From assembly GCA_020186115.1 (NCBI GenBank), contig WSYJ01000183.1, positions 103,648-167,647 on the forward strand: a DNA stretch of 64,000 bases, written 5' to 3'. A program made the translations under genes and the position numbers. Of the stretch, positions 36,531-47,374 are shown one piece after another. Under the pieces are notes generated by a model. It searched no databases. It worked only from the letters and a program-made list of their open reading frames with translations, and was not told where the DNA came from. The number at the start of each line of letters is the position of its first letter. Position 1 is the stretch's first letter. Source of the DNA: Histomonas meleagridis (Eukaryota > Parabasalia > Tritrichomonadida > Dientamoebidae).

Positions 36531-37703
36531 ATGGCTCAAAACAAGCAGCCAACGCGTAAAGCAATGCTTAAATTTACTAAAACACTCCAAATGGGTATTG
36601 TTGGAATGCCTAATGTTGGTAAGTCTCTTCTCTTTAATCTTCTTTCAAAAAGAGATTTAGCAGGAACTGCAAACTATCCATTTTGCACAATCGAACCTAA
36701 ACTTGCTAGAGTTGAAGTCCCAGATGAGCGTTTCACATGGCTATGCAAACACTTTCATCCAAAATCAGAAGTTCCAGCAACATTAAATGTTTATGATATT
36801 GCTGGTCTTGTTCGCGGTGCATCCAAGGGTGAAGGTCTTGGTAATGAATTCCTTTCTAATGTTCGTGCAGTCAATGGCATTTATCATGTTGTTCGTGTAT
36901 TTGAAGATGATGACATTGTTCATGTTGAAGGTAAGGTTGATCCAGTTCGTGATCTTCAAATCATTTCTGATGAACTCAAGCTTAAAGACATTGAATGGAT
37001 GACACGTACACATGAAGATCTTGAAAAGAAGATGAAATGTGAACCTCGAAAATACAAAGATGAATTTGAACTTTGTACCAAAGTTCTTGATTTCCTTAAA
37101 AATGATCCACGTCCAGTTCGTGCAGGTGAATGGAATCAAGTTGAAATCGAATACATCGAATCACTTAACATTCTTACATCTAAGCCAACTATTTATCTAC
37201 TTAACCTTGATGAAAAGTCTTATATCACACATAAGAATCGATGGCTTCCAAAAATTGCCCAATGGATCAAAGACTATTCTGGCGAAAAGATAATTCCATT
37301 CTCTGCCACTTTCGAACGCGAACTTATGGAAATGGAACCTGAAGCAGCAGCAGAGTATTGCAAGCAAAAAGGTACAAAATCTGCAATGGATCGTATCATC
37401 CAAACTGGATACAATGAACTTGGCTTGATTCGATTCTTTACATGTGGCCCAGATGAAGTCCGTGGCTGGACGGTCCGTGATGGAGCTACAGCACCTGTTG
37501 CAGGAGGTGTAATTCATACTGATTTCATGGATAAGTTCATTCGTGCTCAAGTATATAATTATACAGATCTTGTTGAAGCTGGAAGCGAAGCAAATGTGAA
37601 AGCTCATGGAAAGATGAGAACAGAAGGAAAGAATTACATTGTTAAGGATGGAGATATTATACTATTTTTGCATGGTGCTGGCTCAAGTTCAAAGAAGAAG
37701 TAA
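36531..37703 (+). CDS. OLA1: Obg-like ATPase 1 (YchF family)
   Basis: The 390-aa protein begins at ATG 36531 (MAQNKQPTRK); the upstream extension opens only from a TTG. It has G1 GMPNVGKS (25-32), a G3 region DIAGLVRGASKGEG, the G4-like NLDE that replaces NKxD in this family, and a C-terminal TGS domain (IRFFTCGPDEVRGWTVRDG). The human protein has 396 residues. YchF/OLA1 proteins bind ATP rather than GTP and associate with ribosomes; they are cytosolic and highly conserved. Codon use is G/C-richer than in neighbours, in line with high expression. The stop reads TAAA. Confidence 0.96.
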   Translation: MAQNKQPTRKAMLKFTKTLQMGIVGMPNVGKSLLFNLLSKRDLAGTANYPFCTIEPKLARVEVPDERFTWLCKHFHPKSEVPATLNVYDIAGLVRGASKGEGLGNEFLSNVRAVNGIYHVVRVFEDDDIVHVEGKVDPVRDLQIISDELKLKDIEWMTRTHEDLEKKMKCEPRKYKDEFELCTKVLDFLKNDPRPVRAGEWNQVEIEYIESLNILTSKPTIYLLNLDEKSYITHKNRWLPKIAQWIKDYSGEKIIPFSATFERELMEMEPEAAAEYCKQKGTKSAMDRIIQTGYNELGLIRFFTCGPDEVRGWTVRDGATAPVAGGVIHTDFMDKFIRAQVYNYTDLVEAGSEANVKAHGKMRTEGKNYIVKDGDIILFLHGAGSSSKKK

Positions 37704-37887
37704 AAAAAAATGATTAAACAAAAATTTAGAATAAAATAAATTTACAATATATTCGAATGTACCAAAATTTCAGTGATAATTCTTTTTATTAAGTTGAAAT
37801 TGCGTGTCGAAAAATTTAGAAAATATTTCAAACAGAGTCTCACAATTTATCAACAACCGCCAGGATTGTGCCAATAATTTCAAAACA

Positions 37888-38502
37888 ATGTGCAAGGAGC
37901 TGTTTGCAACTATCTTTGGCATCATGATGATAGCTACATCAGTGCTTTTCGTTTCTACATCAGGGGTTGCCTATGGCTACTTTAACAATTCCATTTTTTT
38001 CGAAAATTTTGATATTAATTTGAAAGTAATGTATGGGTGCGGTATTGGTGTTGGAATCGTATTGTTTGCTGCTACATTTGCTTACTTTAAGAACCCTACA
38101 TTTTGCGGTAATTATGTATTTACAATTCCTCTTTATATAACAATGCTTTCACTTTACATAGCTTATTCACAACCTTCTCAATCATCGCGGTACGAACAAC
38201 TTCTTGATCAAAAATGGAATGAAAATTCATCAACACTTATTGATCTTCAAATTAGACTTAAATGTTGCGGCTGGGATAATGCTACAGATAGAGGAATTGC
38301 AGGTTGCCCTTTCGAATTCGAATCTGGTTGTTCCGCTTTCTTTTTTGACTATCTTGAACCAAGAAATCAAAATATATTTGTAACATCAATAGTAATGTTT
38401 GCGTTTTTATTTGTTTCCGTGATATTCTTTATTGTGTTTTCATGTTTGGAAGATGAGGAAAATATGTATGAATATATCTTCCCATTTAATGAGATCATTT
38501 AA
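37888..38502 (+). CDS. tetraspanin
   Basis: From ATG 37888 (MCKELFATIFG) the protein has 204 residues and four transmembrane helices: near 8-30, 48-68, 78-97 and 169-192. Between helices 3 and 4 lies a large loop with the tetraspanin CCG motif (LKCCGWDN) and further cysteines (GCPFEFESGC). Tetraspanins organise membrane microdomains; trichomonad ones are linked to adherence and vesicles. The frame stays open and coding-like upstream to a GTG at 37804, adding 28 residues (VSKNLENISNRVSQF...). The original start may therefore have been an ATG at 37804, now GTG. The stop reads TAAA. Confidence 0.82.
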   Translation: MCKELFATIFGIMMIATSVLFVSTSGVAYGYFNNSIFFENFDINLKVMYGCGIGVGIVLFAATFAYFKNPTFCGNYVFTIPLYITMLSLYIAYSQPSQSSRYEQLLDQKWNENSSTLIDLQIRLKCCGWDNATDRGIAGCPFEFESGCSAFFFDYLEPRNQNIFVTSIVMFAFLFVSVIFFIVFSCLEDEENMYEYIFPFNEII

Positions 38503-38703
38503 AAAATAAAAAATTATAATCTAAAGCAATTCTTTTTTTAATGTAATTATAATACTTTTAATGTAATTGAACATTTTTGAATATCACCCACATATAGCAA
38601 AATAAATAATTTATCAAATGAACAAAACTTCTTTTATTTAAAATTATAAAAAACCATTTAAATGAATTATAATTTAAGGAATCAGAATATTATTCTTTAT
38701 AAT

Positions 38704-39210
38704 TTATTCACGTTTTTTTTCTGCTCTCGGTCCTTGTTTTGCTGCCATAGCTTTATAACGATTTTGGATTTCTTCTGGAGGAATTTCTTCTGATGAGCTT
38801 TCTTCCTCTTCTTCTTCTTCGATTTCATCTAATTTTATTGTATATCCTGAAAGAAGGACTTCATGAAATCCAGAATTAACAAGTTCCACAACATCAATTG
38901 GAGAAAATGTTACTTCGGTTTCTTGTTGTTCTTTACTTTTTGGCTTTAATAAACATATTTCAATAGACGATTCTTTGAATGGAAAATCAACTTGATCTTC
39001 TTGGTTAACTTTTCCTTCATCATCTGAGTCGCTGAGTAAAACTGTTTTTATTTTTGCTATAACAGTGGATTCTTGGTCTAATTTGGAATTATCAATATTA
39101 CTTAATTTTGCTGAAGTAATTGTTAATACCATGTCATTTTCGCATTTAAGGGGTACGGTTGTATTAGCTGGAATAACTTGTTCCCAAGAAAATTTGTTTT
39201 CTTCAGTCAT
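38704..39210 (-). CDS. nucleoplasmin-like domain protein (putative histone chaperone)
   Basis: ATG 39210 begins MTEENKFSWEQVIP; the four codons upstream start from a GTG and are left out, giving 168 residues. Residues 6-125 fit the nucleoplasmin-like beta-sandwich fold of FKBP39/46-type and HD-tuin proteins: FSWEQVIPANTTV, then MVLTITSAKLSN, and finally VEFxxxG-type and VLLSGYTIKL strands. A Glu-rich acidic tract (EIEEEEEEESSSEE) and a basic C-terminal tail (PRAEKKRE) follow. Such proteins bind histones in the nucleus. No FKBP domain is present, so it is a stand-alone NPL protein. The stop reads TAAA. Confidence 0.75.
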   Translation of the reverse strand: MTEENKFSWEQVIPANTTVPLKCENDMVLTITSAKLSNIDNSKLDQESTVIAKIKTVLLSDSDDEGKVNQEDQVDFPFKESSIEICLLKPKSKEQQETEVTFSPIDVVELVNSGFHEVLLSGYTIKLDEIEEEEEEESSSEEIPPEEIQNRYKAMAAKQGPRAEKKRE

Positions 39211-39268
39211 TCCCAATGGCACTTTTCATGGTTCTGCTTAACGTTCACCAGAAGTTCTGGCATTAAAG

Positions 39269-39502
39269 ATGAGTCAAAAAAAAGAAAAAAACGAATTTAG
39301 TGTTAAATACGAAAAATGGAGTCCCCCAGATGATGCTTTGTCTTCCCAAATTTACGAAGAAATTGATCCCGAAACTACAATTTGCACAATTTATGGACCA
39401 CAAGAAGAATTAGAAAAACTTCGGATGTCAATCATCGAAACCCTCAATAAAAAAGGAAACAGCTTACCCACTGATACTGAAAGTATTAACTTGGTTATTT
39501 AA
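39269..39502 (+). CDS. small unrecognised protein
   Basis: A 77-aa frame from ATG 39269 to a TAAA stop, divergent from the nucleoplasmin-like gene with 58 bp between ATGs. The protein is acidic and soluble (MSQKKEKNEFSVKYEKWSPPDD...), with a balanced composition and a G/C-richer third-position pattern than the surrounding non-coding DNA. That supports a real gene. No domain is recognised. Confidence 0.55.
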   Translation: MSQKKEKNEFSVKYEKWSPPDDALSSQIYEEIDPETTICTIYGPQEELEKLRMSIIETLNKKGNSLPTDTESINLVI

Positions 39503-40000
39503 ATAATAAAAAGTATCATACAACGGATTTTTATATTGATCATGATGCATTTACTATTGATATGAAATGCTCGTCGTTATCAAATGAAAAACATTATAAT
39601 AAATTAAATCAACTCCTGAAAATTTACCATCACGTATAAATCAAACAATTCGAGAGTACCTCCTAAAGCTGGGAAGCAAGAGCTTTTCTCCAATATTTGT
39701 AAATTTATTCCCGAATCTATTAATACATCCTTTGTTTGAGTTTTTGCTAGGACTAAGATTTTTGAAACTTTCTTCAAGAGGCTTGAAGCAGCCTTCCTTT
39801 GATATATTGGGAAGCAAATATGTCAAAACAAACAAACAAGAATAAGATTTTCATCTGAATTAAGTGATCGCAAGAACGTCCTTCCCCTCTGTTGTTTAAT
39901 GATTCACCTAATCCAACCATGAATTATCAAACTATTCAGCTGTGTAAATTCATCCTTTGTGATCGATATCGATTTCATTAAAGATTTACTTACATTTTCA
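39503..40000. other. intergenic region, no gene seen
   Basis: AT-rich; contains short frames without coding character. It may include the outer edge of the decayed gene to the right. Confidence 0.4.
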
Positions 40001-40009
40001 GATATAAAT

Positions 40010-41010
40010 TTTTGTTATTTATAAAAGCAAGAAATTTTGCTATAGTACCATTTTCAACATTTCACTTTCTACAAGAAACAATATTTTAAAACAATTGTAT
40101 GCGTATTGCTTTAACAATAAATATTTCACATATTTCATTATTTGCTATACAAATTTTTTTCTTTTCTTTCATCAAATGTTAATTGATTATTGATATAAGA
40201 ACTTACATTTTCTATATTTATCCCTCCAATAATTCTAACATCTTAAATTGTTCTAGTTCAGACAAGTTAGCTGACTTTGCAAAAATAAATTGTAACAACA
40301 TTAGCCTGTAACATTGAAATTATTGCTTGCTTAAACCAAGATGTTTTTGTTTCACACACTGCATTCAATCCTTCTAAGTCTACGATAGCAAAATGTGTAC
40401 ATACTTCAGAAGAACCCGATTAGAAGAATTAATACGAGACCTTGTAATTCTAGTCAAACAAATTTTTCAATTAGATTGCATCCACATTGTAAATGGATGG
40501 TTTCTTATGTCATCTGTTTGATTTTGTGCATGGAAATATTGCACTATATCAGCTACAACAAATAGACGTTCTACATCACATATTACACCCTGAGGAGCAA
40601 GTAAATTGTTATTTATCATATGTTTCAAGATATTATTGATCATACCATATTCATTTTTGATCAAAGTCTAGATATTTTCTTTTGTAACACCAGGTCAAAG
40701 TATTTTTAAAACAGAATATATTTCATAGTAAATTTTTTTTTTGATTCTTTGAATTGATAATATGCGTTTAGGGGATAAGAACTGATCTCTGAAATCTTGT
40801 TGTATTTTCCATTTTTTACAGTACTTGTGAAACATTATGATTTCCTCTAGACATCATGAAATTGATTATAAAGACCAAATAAAGGCAAATTTATAATATC
40901 CTAAATTGTGAACCCAGATTCATTCACACAGCATTTTACATTAATTTCTTGAAGGAAAATATCACATAAAGTATCTTCATTTGTAAGGTAAAAAATACCT
41001 TCAAATTGAT
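40010..41010 (-). pseudogene. decayed protein gene of unknown family
   Basis: Conceptual translation of the minus strand gives protein-like blocks broken by many stops and frame changes. One block near 40960 begins YLTNEDTLCDIFLQEINVK. The longest open piece (40467-40664) contains LLAPQGVICDVERLFVVADI. A block at 40270-40415 contains THFAIVDLEGLNAVCETK. A last block lies near 40150-40250. Their composition is unlike random translation of AT-rich DNA, so this is probably an old pseudogene of 300 or more codons. I do not recognise the family. Confidence 0.55.
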
Positions 41011-41150
41011 ATTTATTTTAACATTTTAATATTACAATATTATGGTTAATTGATAGGCTTTCATACAAGAAAATTTATGATTTTTTTAATTTTCATTATT
41101 AATTTTTAAACAAAATTTCTAAATAAATCACTTGAAAAAATTACTTTTGA

Positions 41151-44100
41151 CTAATTGTTTATTTGTTTTCCTTGATCAAGAACTCTTACTTCTGATTCAG
41201 GAATTCCTTGGACTTGAGCAATTTTAGCAACCAACTGTGCGTTTGACATTCCCGGCTCAAGTTCCACGTCAATAATTCTTCCAGTTGTAGTTTTAACCTG
41301 AATGACTTTTCCTCTTGTTTGTTGCTGGTTATCACTACTGAATAAAGTTGAAGAAATTTGAGTAAATATTTCGAGTACGGAATCATCAGAAGACTCAGAG
41401 AGACATTTCTTCACTTCGTTTGTTACCATTTGTTTCACTTCGTTTCTTGCTTTCTTCCATTTAGATATACTATAAAGATGTTCTATTGTAAAGTTCGACT
41501 TCAATGAATTATAAATTTCACTACCAAATTCGACTTTAGTTTCATTTCCTAACAACACTAAGAAATGTTTTAATGCTTCTGACTTATTATTTAACGCTAT
41601 AGCGAAATTCATAAAATGTTCATTACCTATAACATTGATTGTATTTCTAAAGTAAATAAAATTATCAGTTAGCACAAGTAATGGTTGAATTGTTTCATTA
41701 ATCTTCTTACATATTGAAGAAAGTCTTTGTAAGTCATTTGATTTGTTTTCTTTAAATTTAATTAAAACTTCTTCATTTAATGTATTACCAATTATTTTAT
41801 ATGGTTTTGTTGAACGACGACTCCATTCTAATGATACATTAGTAATTGGATTATTATTACCAAGAATTGTCACTAATTGTTCTTTAGCAATTGCATTAAA
41901 TTCATTTTGAAGAGATTTAAATGAAGAAACAAATGAATCAATCAAAGATGAATTATCTGAACTTGCACATAATGTAACACAAAACTTAAACAGTTGTTCA
42001 CTAAGTTCAAGTAATGAATTGCCATTTAATTTGTTAATTATGAATGGAATAATTGTTTCTTGAAGTGTTGAAGCTTCGATATTAATTGATGGTAATATTT
42101 CGATTGCATATTCCACCATGAAACTATCGCTTGAATTTAATGCTTGACAAATGAATTTAGTGATGAAATATTCATATAATGATTTCCATTCATTTGATCC
42201 GTTTTTAATATTAGAAAATCCTTCAATATTAATATCAACTTTTATATCTGATATAATTTGATTCATTCCGATTGCTCTACGTGCGATTTGTCTATTTATT
42301 AATATTCCTGAAATTACAGTTAACTCATTTGGATGTTTAGAGTAACAAATCTCTAATGCATTGCATAATTGTTTTGATGATTTTGTTGGTGTTGAACCAA
42401 TGTTATATAAATTAATATAATATTGTGAAACTGATGAGAAAATTGATTGAGAAACTATTAAAGAATTTGAATTTGTTGCTGCAAATGTAATGAAATCAAT
42501 ACAATATTGTGGGGCTTCAACTAATCCAATGATATTATTATCAAGACATAATTTAACTAATGAAGATAAACCATTTTCATTGATTTTACAATTTGACGAT
42601 TCGGCAATATTAAGTAAATTCTTCATAAACAAAATTCTGTCTTTAACAGAATATATAACTTGTGGAACAATATTTTGTATTAAATTAGAGAAAAGTGGAC
42701 TTGATAATATTTTTGTTATTAACTCAACGTCATTATTAAGTAATGCTCTTCGAATGAAAATATCAAATGTAGAAGCAGAAAAATGAATATCATATTCTGT
42801 TAGCGGACAAAGTAATGAAAATTGTTCAGAAATCTTTGGCCAAATAGAATTACGACGTTTATGACATAATTCTTGGAAAATTTTGGTTGATTTAGTATAA
42901 ATTGATTGACGTGACTTTGTTTGCGAAACAAATGTTTCAAATAATTTAATAAGGAATTCATCACTTAAAACAGGTGTTATTAATGTAACAAAGTTGGTCA
43001 AATTTTCATTTATAAATATTTGATCAGTTGGAATTGATTCTAATGCTTTAGCAACCTTAAGATATGGTTTATATATTAATTGTTCATTTTGAGGTTTTAG
43101 TATAGTTTCAATATATTTTGGTTTTGGTATTTTTTGTGGTTTTATTAATTCATTTTCTGAATGGAAATCACGTAAATTATTTTCCGCATTATGTAAATCG
43201 AAAGTTTTTTGGTTTTTATTTTGAATTAATTTTGCTTCAGTTTCTATTTCATCCCGAAGAAGTTTTCTTGATTTATCTCTAAATTCAAATGCAATTGGCG
43301 TATTTATATTTAATTTGAATGTAATTAATGGTGGATTAAATAAAATAGTTGAATTATTTCCATGATAAAAATCATATAATTGAAGAGTTTTAATTAATTC
43401 AAATAAATTTGATGATGAAAATAATTTGTAATCATTTGAAATTGATTTAAAGAATTCATAATTTGTTTTAGTAAGTTCAATTTTAGGATTCAAACTTATT
43501 TCTTCAATTTTTACATCTAAATCATCAAATGTTGGTTGTCTTAATTCAATATTAATAACATATGTTAATGATGCCTTTAAAAATGTTTGAAATTGTATCA
43601 AAAAAGCAATTGATGGCTTCTCAGAATTTACTGGTTTTTGTACTGTTTGAATTTCTTTGTAAAAGAATTCTAAACATTTTACATATGATAAACCACCAAT
43701 TTTAACTTGGGGCATTCTCATTATTTCTTCAAAATTTAATAATATTTTTGGATCTATAACTTCTATTTGTTGGTATTGAGAAGTTTCACCAATTTTAATA
43801 TGTGAAACTTTTGTTTTTGATAATGCATCAACTAAATTTTTAACATATGATTTGTAATCAGTTCTATTAAGAGGATAAACTCTACCAAATAATGAAGGAA
43901 CATTCTTTTGAATTCCTGTAATTGTTGCGATTGATTGTGCATAAGGTAAAACTATTTCCAAAACATATGATGCTGTTTCATCTAAATGTGGTAAATCTTC
44001 ACAATAACTTGTGTATAATAAAGAAAGAATTACTTTATGTATTGGTACAAATTTCATTTTTTGAAGAATTTTGTTATATAATAAAGTTGCATATTCTTTA

Positions 44101-45896
44101 GAACCACAAACAAGTGAACCAACTTCCATCGATATTGGAGTACATACAACTTCAGAGAGTAATGTCATTTGGAATGATTCATTTTCAGAATGATAAACTT
44201 TTAACAAAAGTTCACACATTCGAATATGTGAATCAATTGCTTTTTTCATATATTCTTTATCATTTAAAAATAGGGAATCAATTAATAATTCCATTGTATT
44301 TCTTAATAAAAATTCATATCCATCATCAAGTAAACTTGTTTTAGATTCCCAAAATTTACATGTTAATATTTTATATTCAGATAAATGCATTTTTTCTCCT
44401 TCAGAATTAGTAACAAAACAATGTTCATCAACTGTTACATCATTATCTTTTATAATTAATTGCGTTTTCCTTGGTGATGAAAGTTGAAGAATAGGTGCGG
44501 ATAATGCTGTAACGCCTGCAACTTTAACCCAATCAGCAAAATCGTCACTTAATGGATCTCTAACTGATGCAGCAATTAATTTATCCCTTAAATCTTGATC
44601 AATGAAACTTAAAACACTTCGATAACCATCACGTGTTCCTTCAAATGCTGGTAAAGAACTTACTGGAAAAGTTCGATATGTTGCCCATAAATTTGAGATT
44701 AAACGAAGAAGAAGATCAGTGTATTTACGTACATCTACTTGAACAATACTTTCACGTGCATTGAAAACAGCATTAATTGTATTAGTTATAATTGAAATTG
44801 CTTCATCAAATGAAAGTAATGAAAATGCTTGATTTGTTTTAAATGTACCAATAACTTTTTGGAATAAAGTTGCTTGTTCTAAATCAATGAAATAATGTAT
44901 TACGTTTTCATTTAATTTCTTAAGTAAATATGGCCAAAACGGTTCATAACGACCTCCAAGTTGACGCATTTTATGGACTTCAAATGCTAAATTATTATCA
45001 GTCATCATTTGGATGGAAAGATCCTTTAGTGCATGTTGTTTAGAATCGCCATTTAGTTCAAGTTCACATGCAGGTAAGAAATAAAAATTAACTAATTCTT
45101 CTTTTTTTAGGTATTGATTTAATGTATAAAAAACGCCTTTTGGATTTGAAGTAATTATTGATAAAACATTATCAGGATGTTGTTCATGAAATGGTACTTT
45201 AATTAGCATTTGGCGAATTCCATTGATTTTCTTTTGGCTTAAGTCTTTAATAATGTTTAACTTAGTTGGATGAGAATCTCTTTTCAAACTTTTTTCAAGA
45301 ACTGATAACAAAACAGGCAAAACATCATCACGTTTTTTGAAAGCAGAAAAAGGAAATGAATTAATATCATATTCAGTTGCAAATGGTGGAATTTTAGCAA
45401 CTGGAAGTTTCACAGTTGTTTTGTCGAAATCAAGTAATGATTCAAATATTGGTTCTAAAACAGAAACAGGCAACAATGGAACAACATTTGAAAATTGACT
45501 TAAAACCCAAGAATGTTGTTGAACATTATTGAAACATTCATAAATTGAAGAAATTTCTTCCTCTGATGGATGCTTTCTAAGTTTTACTAATATATCTGAT
45601 TGTATTTGGGTTATGTCAAGAACAGTAATTAATACAGATTTTGGCATTTTTGATAATTGTTTGTATGTAAAAGAGAATGATTCACTAGGAATAGAATTAT
45701 TTAATTCCAAAATAGTTTGAAGCAGTTCTTCCCATTTTTCAGATTCGACTAGAAAATCAACCAAATGATGGCGTTGAGTAATTAGCTGAGATATTTTTTG
45801 AGAAGTTTGTGATTGTGTCGATCCGTTGTTTTGATAATTTTTCGTTTCTTCTTCATCGCTGACAATATAAAAATCACGTCGGGATGCAGATTCCAT
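41151..45896 (-). CDS. 1,581-aa protein with a C-terminal ubiquitin-like segment
   Basis: One open frame from ATG 45894-45896 (MESASRRDFYIV) to TAG. Most of it is a long, all-helical, Leu/Asn/Ser/Lys-rich scaffold without recognisable motifs. The last 50 residues are clearly ubiquitin-like: VIQVKTTTGRIIDVELEP, then LVAKIAQVQGIPESEVRVL and GKQINN. They line up with ubiquitin from its first strand through the GKQ turn, including VKT-TG, E-EP, AKI, GIP and GKQ. The protein then stops, so the final strand and any Gly-Gly tail are missing. It cannot be a conjugated modifier and may act as a docking element. The function is unknown; a link to the ubiquitin system is an inference. Confidence 0.85.
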   Translation of the reverse strand: MESASRRDFYIVSDEEETKNYQNNGSTQSQTSQKISQLITQRHHLVDFLVESEKWEELLQTILELNNSIPSESFSFTYKQLSKMPKSVLITVLDITQIQSDILVKLRKHPSEEEISSIYECFNNVQQHSWVLSQFSNVVPLLPVSVLEPIFESLLDFDKTTVKLPVAKIPPFATEYDINSFPFSAFKKRDDVLPVLLSVLEKSLKRDSHPTKLNIIKDLSQKKINGIRQMLIKVPFHEQHPDNVLSIITSNPKGVFYTLNQYLKKEELVNFYFLPACELELNGDSKQHALKDLSIQMMTDNNLAFEVHKMRQLGGRYEPFWPYLLKKLNENVIHYFIDLEQATLFQKVIGTFKTNQAFSLLSFDEAISIITNTINAVFNARESIVQVDVRKYTDLLLRLISNLWATYRTFPVSSLPAFEGTRDGYRSVLSFIDQDLRDKLIAASVRDPLSDDFADWVKVAGVTALSAPILQLSSPRKTQLIIKDNDVTVDEHCFVTNSEGEKMHLSEYKILTCKFWESKTSLLDDGYEFLLRNTMELLIDSLFLNDKEYMKKAIDSHIRMCELLLKVYHSENESFQMTLLSEVVCTPISMEVGSLVCGSKEYATLLYNKILQKMKFVPIHKVILSLLYTSYCEDLPHLDETASYVLEIVLPYAQSIATITGIQKNVPSLFGRVYPLNRTDYKSYVKNLVDALSKTKVSHIKIGETSQYQQIEVIDPKILLNFEEIMRMPQVKIGGLSYVKCLEFFYKEIQTVQKPVNSEKPSIAFLIQFQTFLKASLTYVINIELRQPTFDDLDVKIEEISLNPKIELTKTNYEFFKSISNDYKLFSSSNLFELIKTLQLYDFYHGNNSTILFNPPLITFKLNINTPIAFEFRDKSRKLLRDEIETEAKLIQNKNQKTFDLHNAENNLRDFHSENELIKPQKIPKPKYIETILKPQNEQLIYKPYLKVAKALESIPTDQIFINENLTNFVTLITPVLSDEFLIKLFETFVSQTKSRQSIYTKSTKIFQELCHKRRNSIWPKISEQFSLLCPLTEYDIHFSASTFDIFIRRALLNNDVELITKILSSPLFSNLIQNIVPQVIYSVKDRILFMKNLLNIAESSNCKINENGLSSLVKLCLDNNIIGLVEAPQYCIDFITFAATNSNSLIVSQSIFSSVSQYYINLYNIGSTPTKSSKQLCNALEICYSKHPNELTVISGILINRQIARRAIGMNQIISDIKVDINIEGFSNIKNGSNEWKSLYEYFITKFICQALNSSDSFMVEYAIEILPSINIEASTLQETIIPFIINKLNGNSLLELSEQLFKFCVTLCASSDNSSLIDSFVSSFKSLQNEFNAIAKEQLVTILGNNNPITNVSLEWSRRSTKPYKIIGNTLNEEVLIKFKENKSNDLQRLSSICKKINETIQPLLVLTDNFIYFRNTINVIGNEHFMNFAIALNNKSEALKHFLVLLGNETKVEFGSEIYNSLKSNFTIEHLYSISKWKKARNEVKQMVTNEVKKCLSESSDDSVLEIFTQISSTLFSSDNQQQTRGKVIQVKTTTGRIIDVELEPGMSNAQLVAKIAQVQGIPESEVRVLDQGKQINN

Positions 45897-47374
45897 TGAT
45901 TCCTTTTAAATTACAAGTTTTGACAATATCTGGTTTGAAATGTTTTCTATCGTTTCGAATTCAATTTTTTAGTCAAGCGAGGGTTAGACCATTTAGAAAT
46001 TCAATTTATTGTTTTCGTGGAACGCCTCAGTAAGATTACCAATAAGTTGAATGGAAATCTCTTGAGATAAAGCATCTTCATTCAAATGAAATGATAACGC
46101 AAACTATTCAAAAAACATTTAATTTTTAGGAGAAAATGCATCTCCGAAATATTTAGATTCGCAGTGAATGATTAGCAATATTTATTAAAGTTTTTGGAAA
46201 AGCTTCATTTTTGATTGCTGTAAGAAAAATAATAATTATTCTTGATAATATATACTTTTTTATTGATTAGATATGTTTAAATAGAAAAACAAAAAAAAAT
46301 TACGAAATTGAATAAAATACTAATGATTATTTTCTGTGTGGCATTATAAATGTGTACGATATAAACAATCATAAAAATTCCATCATCATCATATTTAATG
46401 ATGTTTATCATAAGTTTAATATGTAAATAAATATCTGTAATAATATCTCTAACAATAATTTAATAGGTATTGTGAGATATAGCCGGCCTAACGATTTATA
46501 TTTTCATTCTTCTCTAGGGACTGCTTTCTATATATATTTTGGTATATTTTTATTATTTTTTATTGAGCGCCCCATAGTACATTCATTATTGATAAATTTG
46601 GTTCAGCAACAACAATTTCTATTTTAATTTTTTCGAATTATTATTACAAGTATATTTATCTATTTCATAAGAACGTCCATAATAATGTTGATTATATAAT
46701 CACTTACAATGGCCTATGATTATTTGGTAATTATATTCGCGTGTAATAAAATAATTCTATCAAAATATCATATGCAAATCAAAAGAACTAGTATATATTT
46801 TATTTCTGATTCCCTTCTTCTTTAAAACATTATTTTTTATGATATATTGAATGCTATCTCAAAATAAGATTGTTATGTTTATTTACAACATGTGTGTTGT
46901 ATTTCTCAATATAGAGTTATTGTATCAACGAGTTGCTTAGTAAACTTAATATTACCATTTTTATCATGACTTGCCTATAAAGATTTAGATGATTTTCATC
47001 AAAAAAAATATTTTCATGATGAATTGAAATCCATGTTTTTCATTAATAAATAAATAGGTATAATTATCTGCATATTCGAAATGTTTACATGTTTATCTCA
47101 TACATTTATGTTTTGTATATATATTTCGATATTATTATGATCATGTTGTCGGAATATAATGACATCATGAGTATTTTTCGATGTAGTTGACATTTTTTTC
47201 TAACTTATTTTCTATCTTCGCTATTAATCACAATTTCAATCGACATCGTTAGGACCGATGATTTTGATCCGAAAAAGTATTCTGCCTATTATGATTTTGG
47301 AGATATTTCAATACTCGGGTCGACTTATGTACTTTCTGAATTGAATAAAAATGTATATATTCACAAGCATCATT
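45897..47374. other. AT-rich transition zone before the satellite, no gene seen
   Basis: About 1.5 kb of AT-rich DNA upstream of the 1,581-aa gene. No frame with coding character, RNA gene or recurring motif is seen. It ends abruptly at about 47374, where CA-rich satellite begins. Confidence 0.6.
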
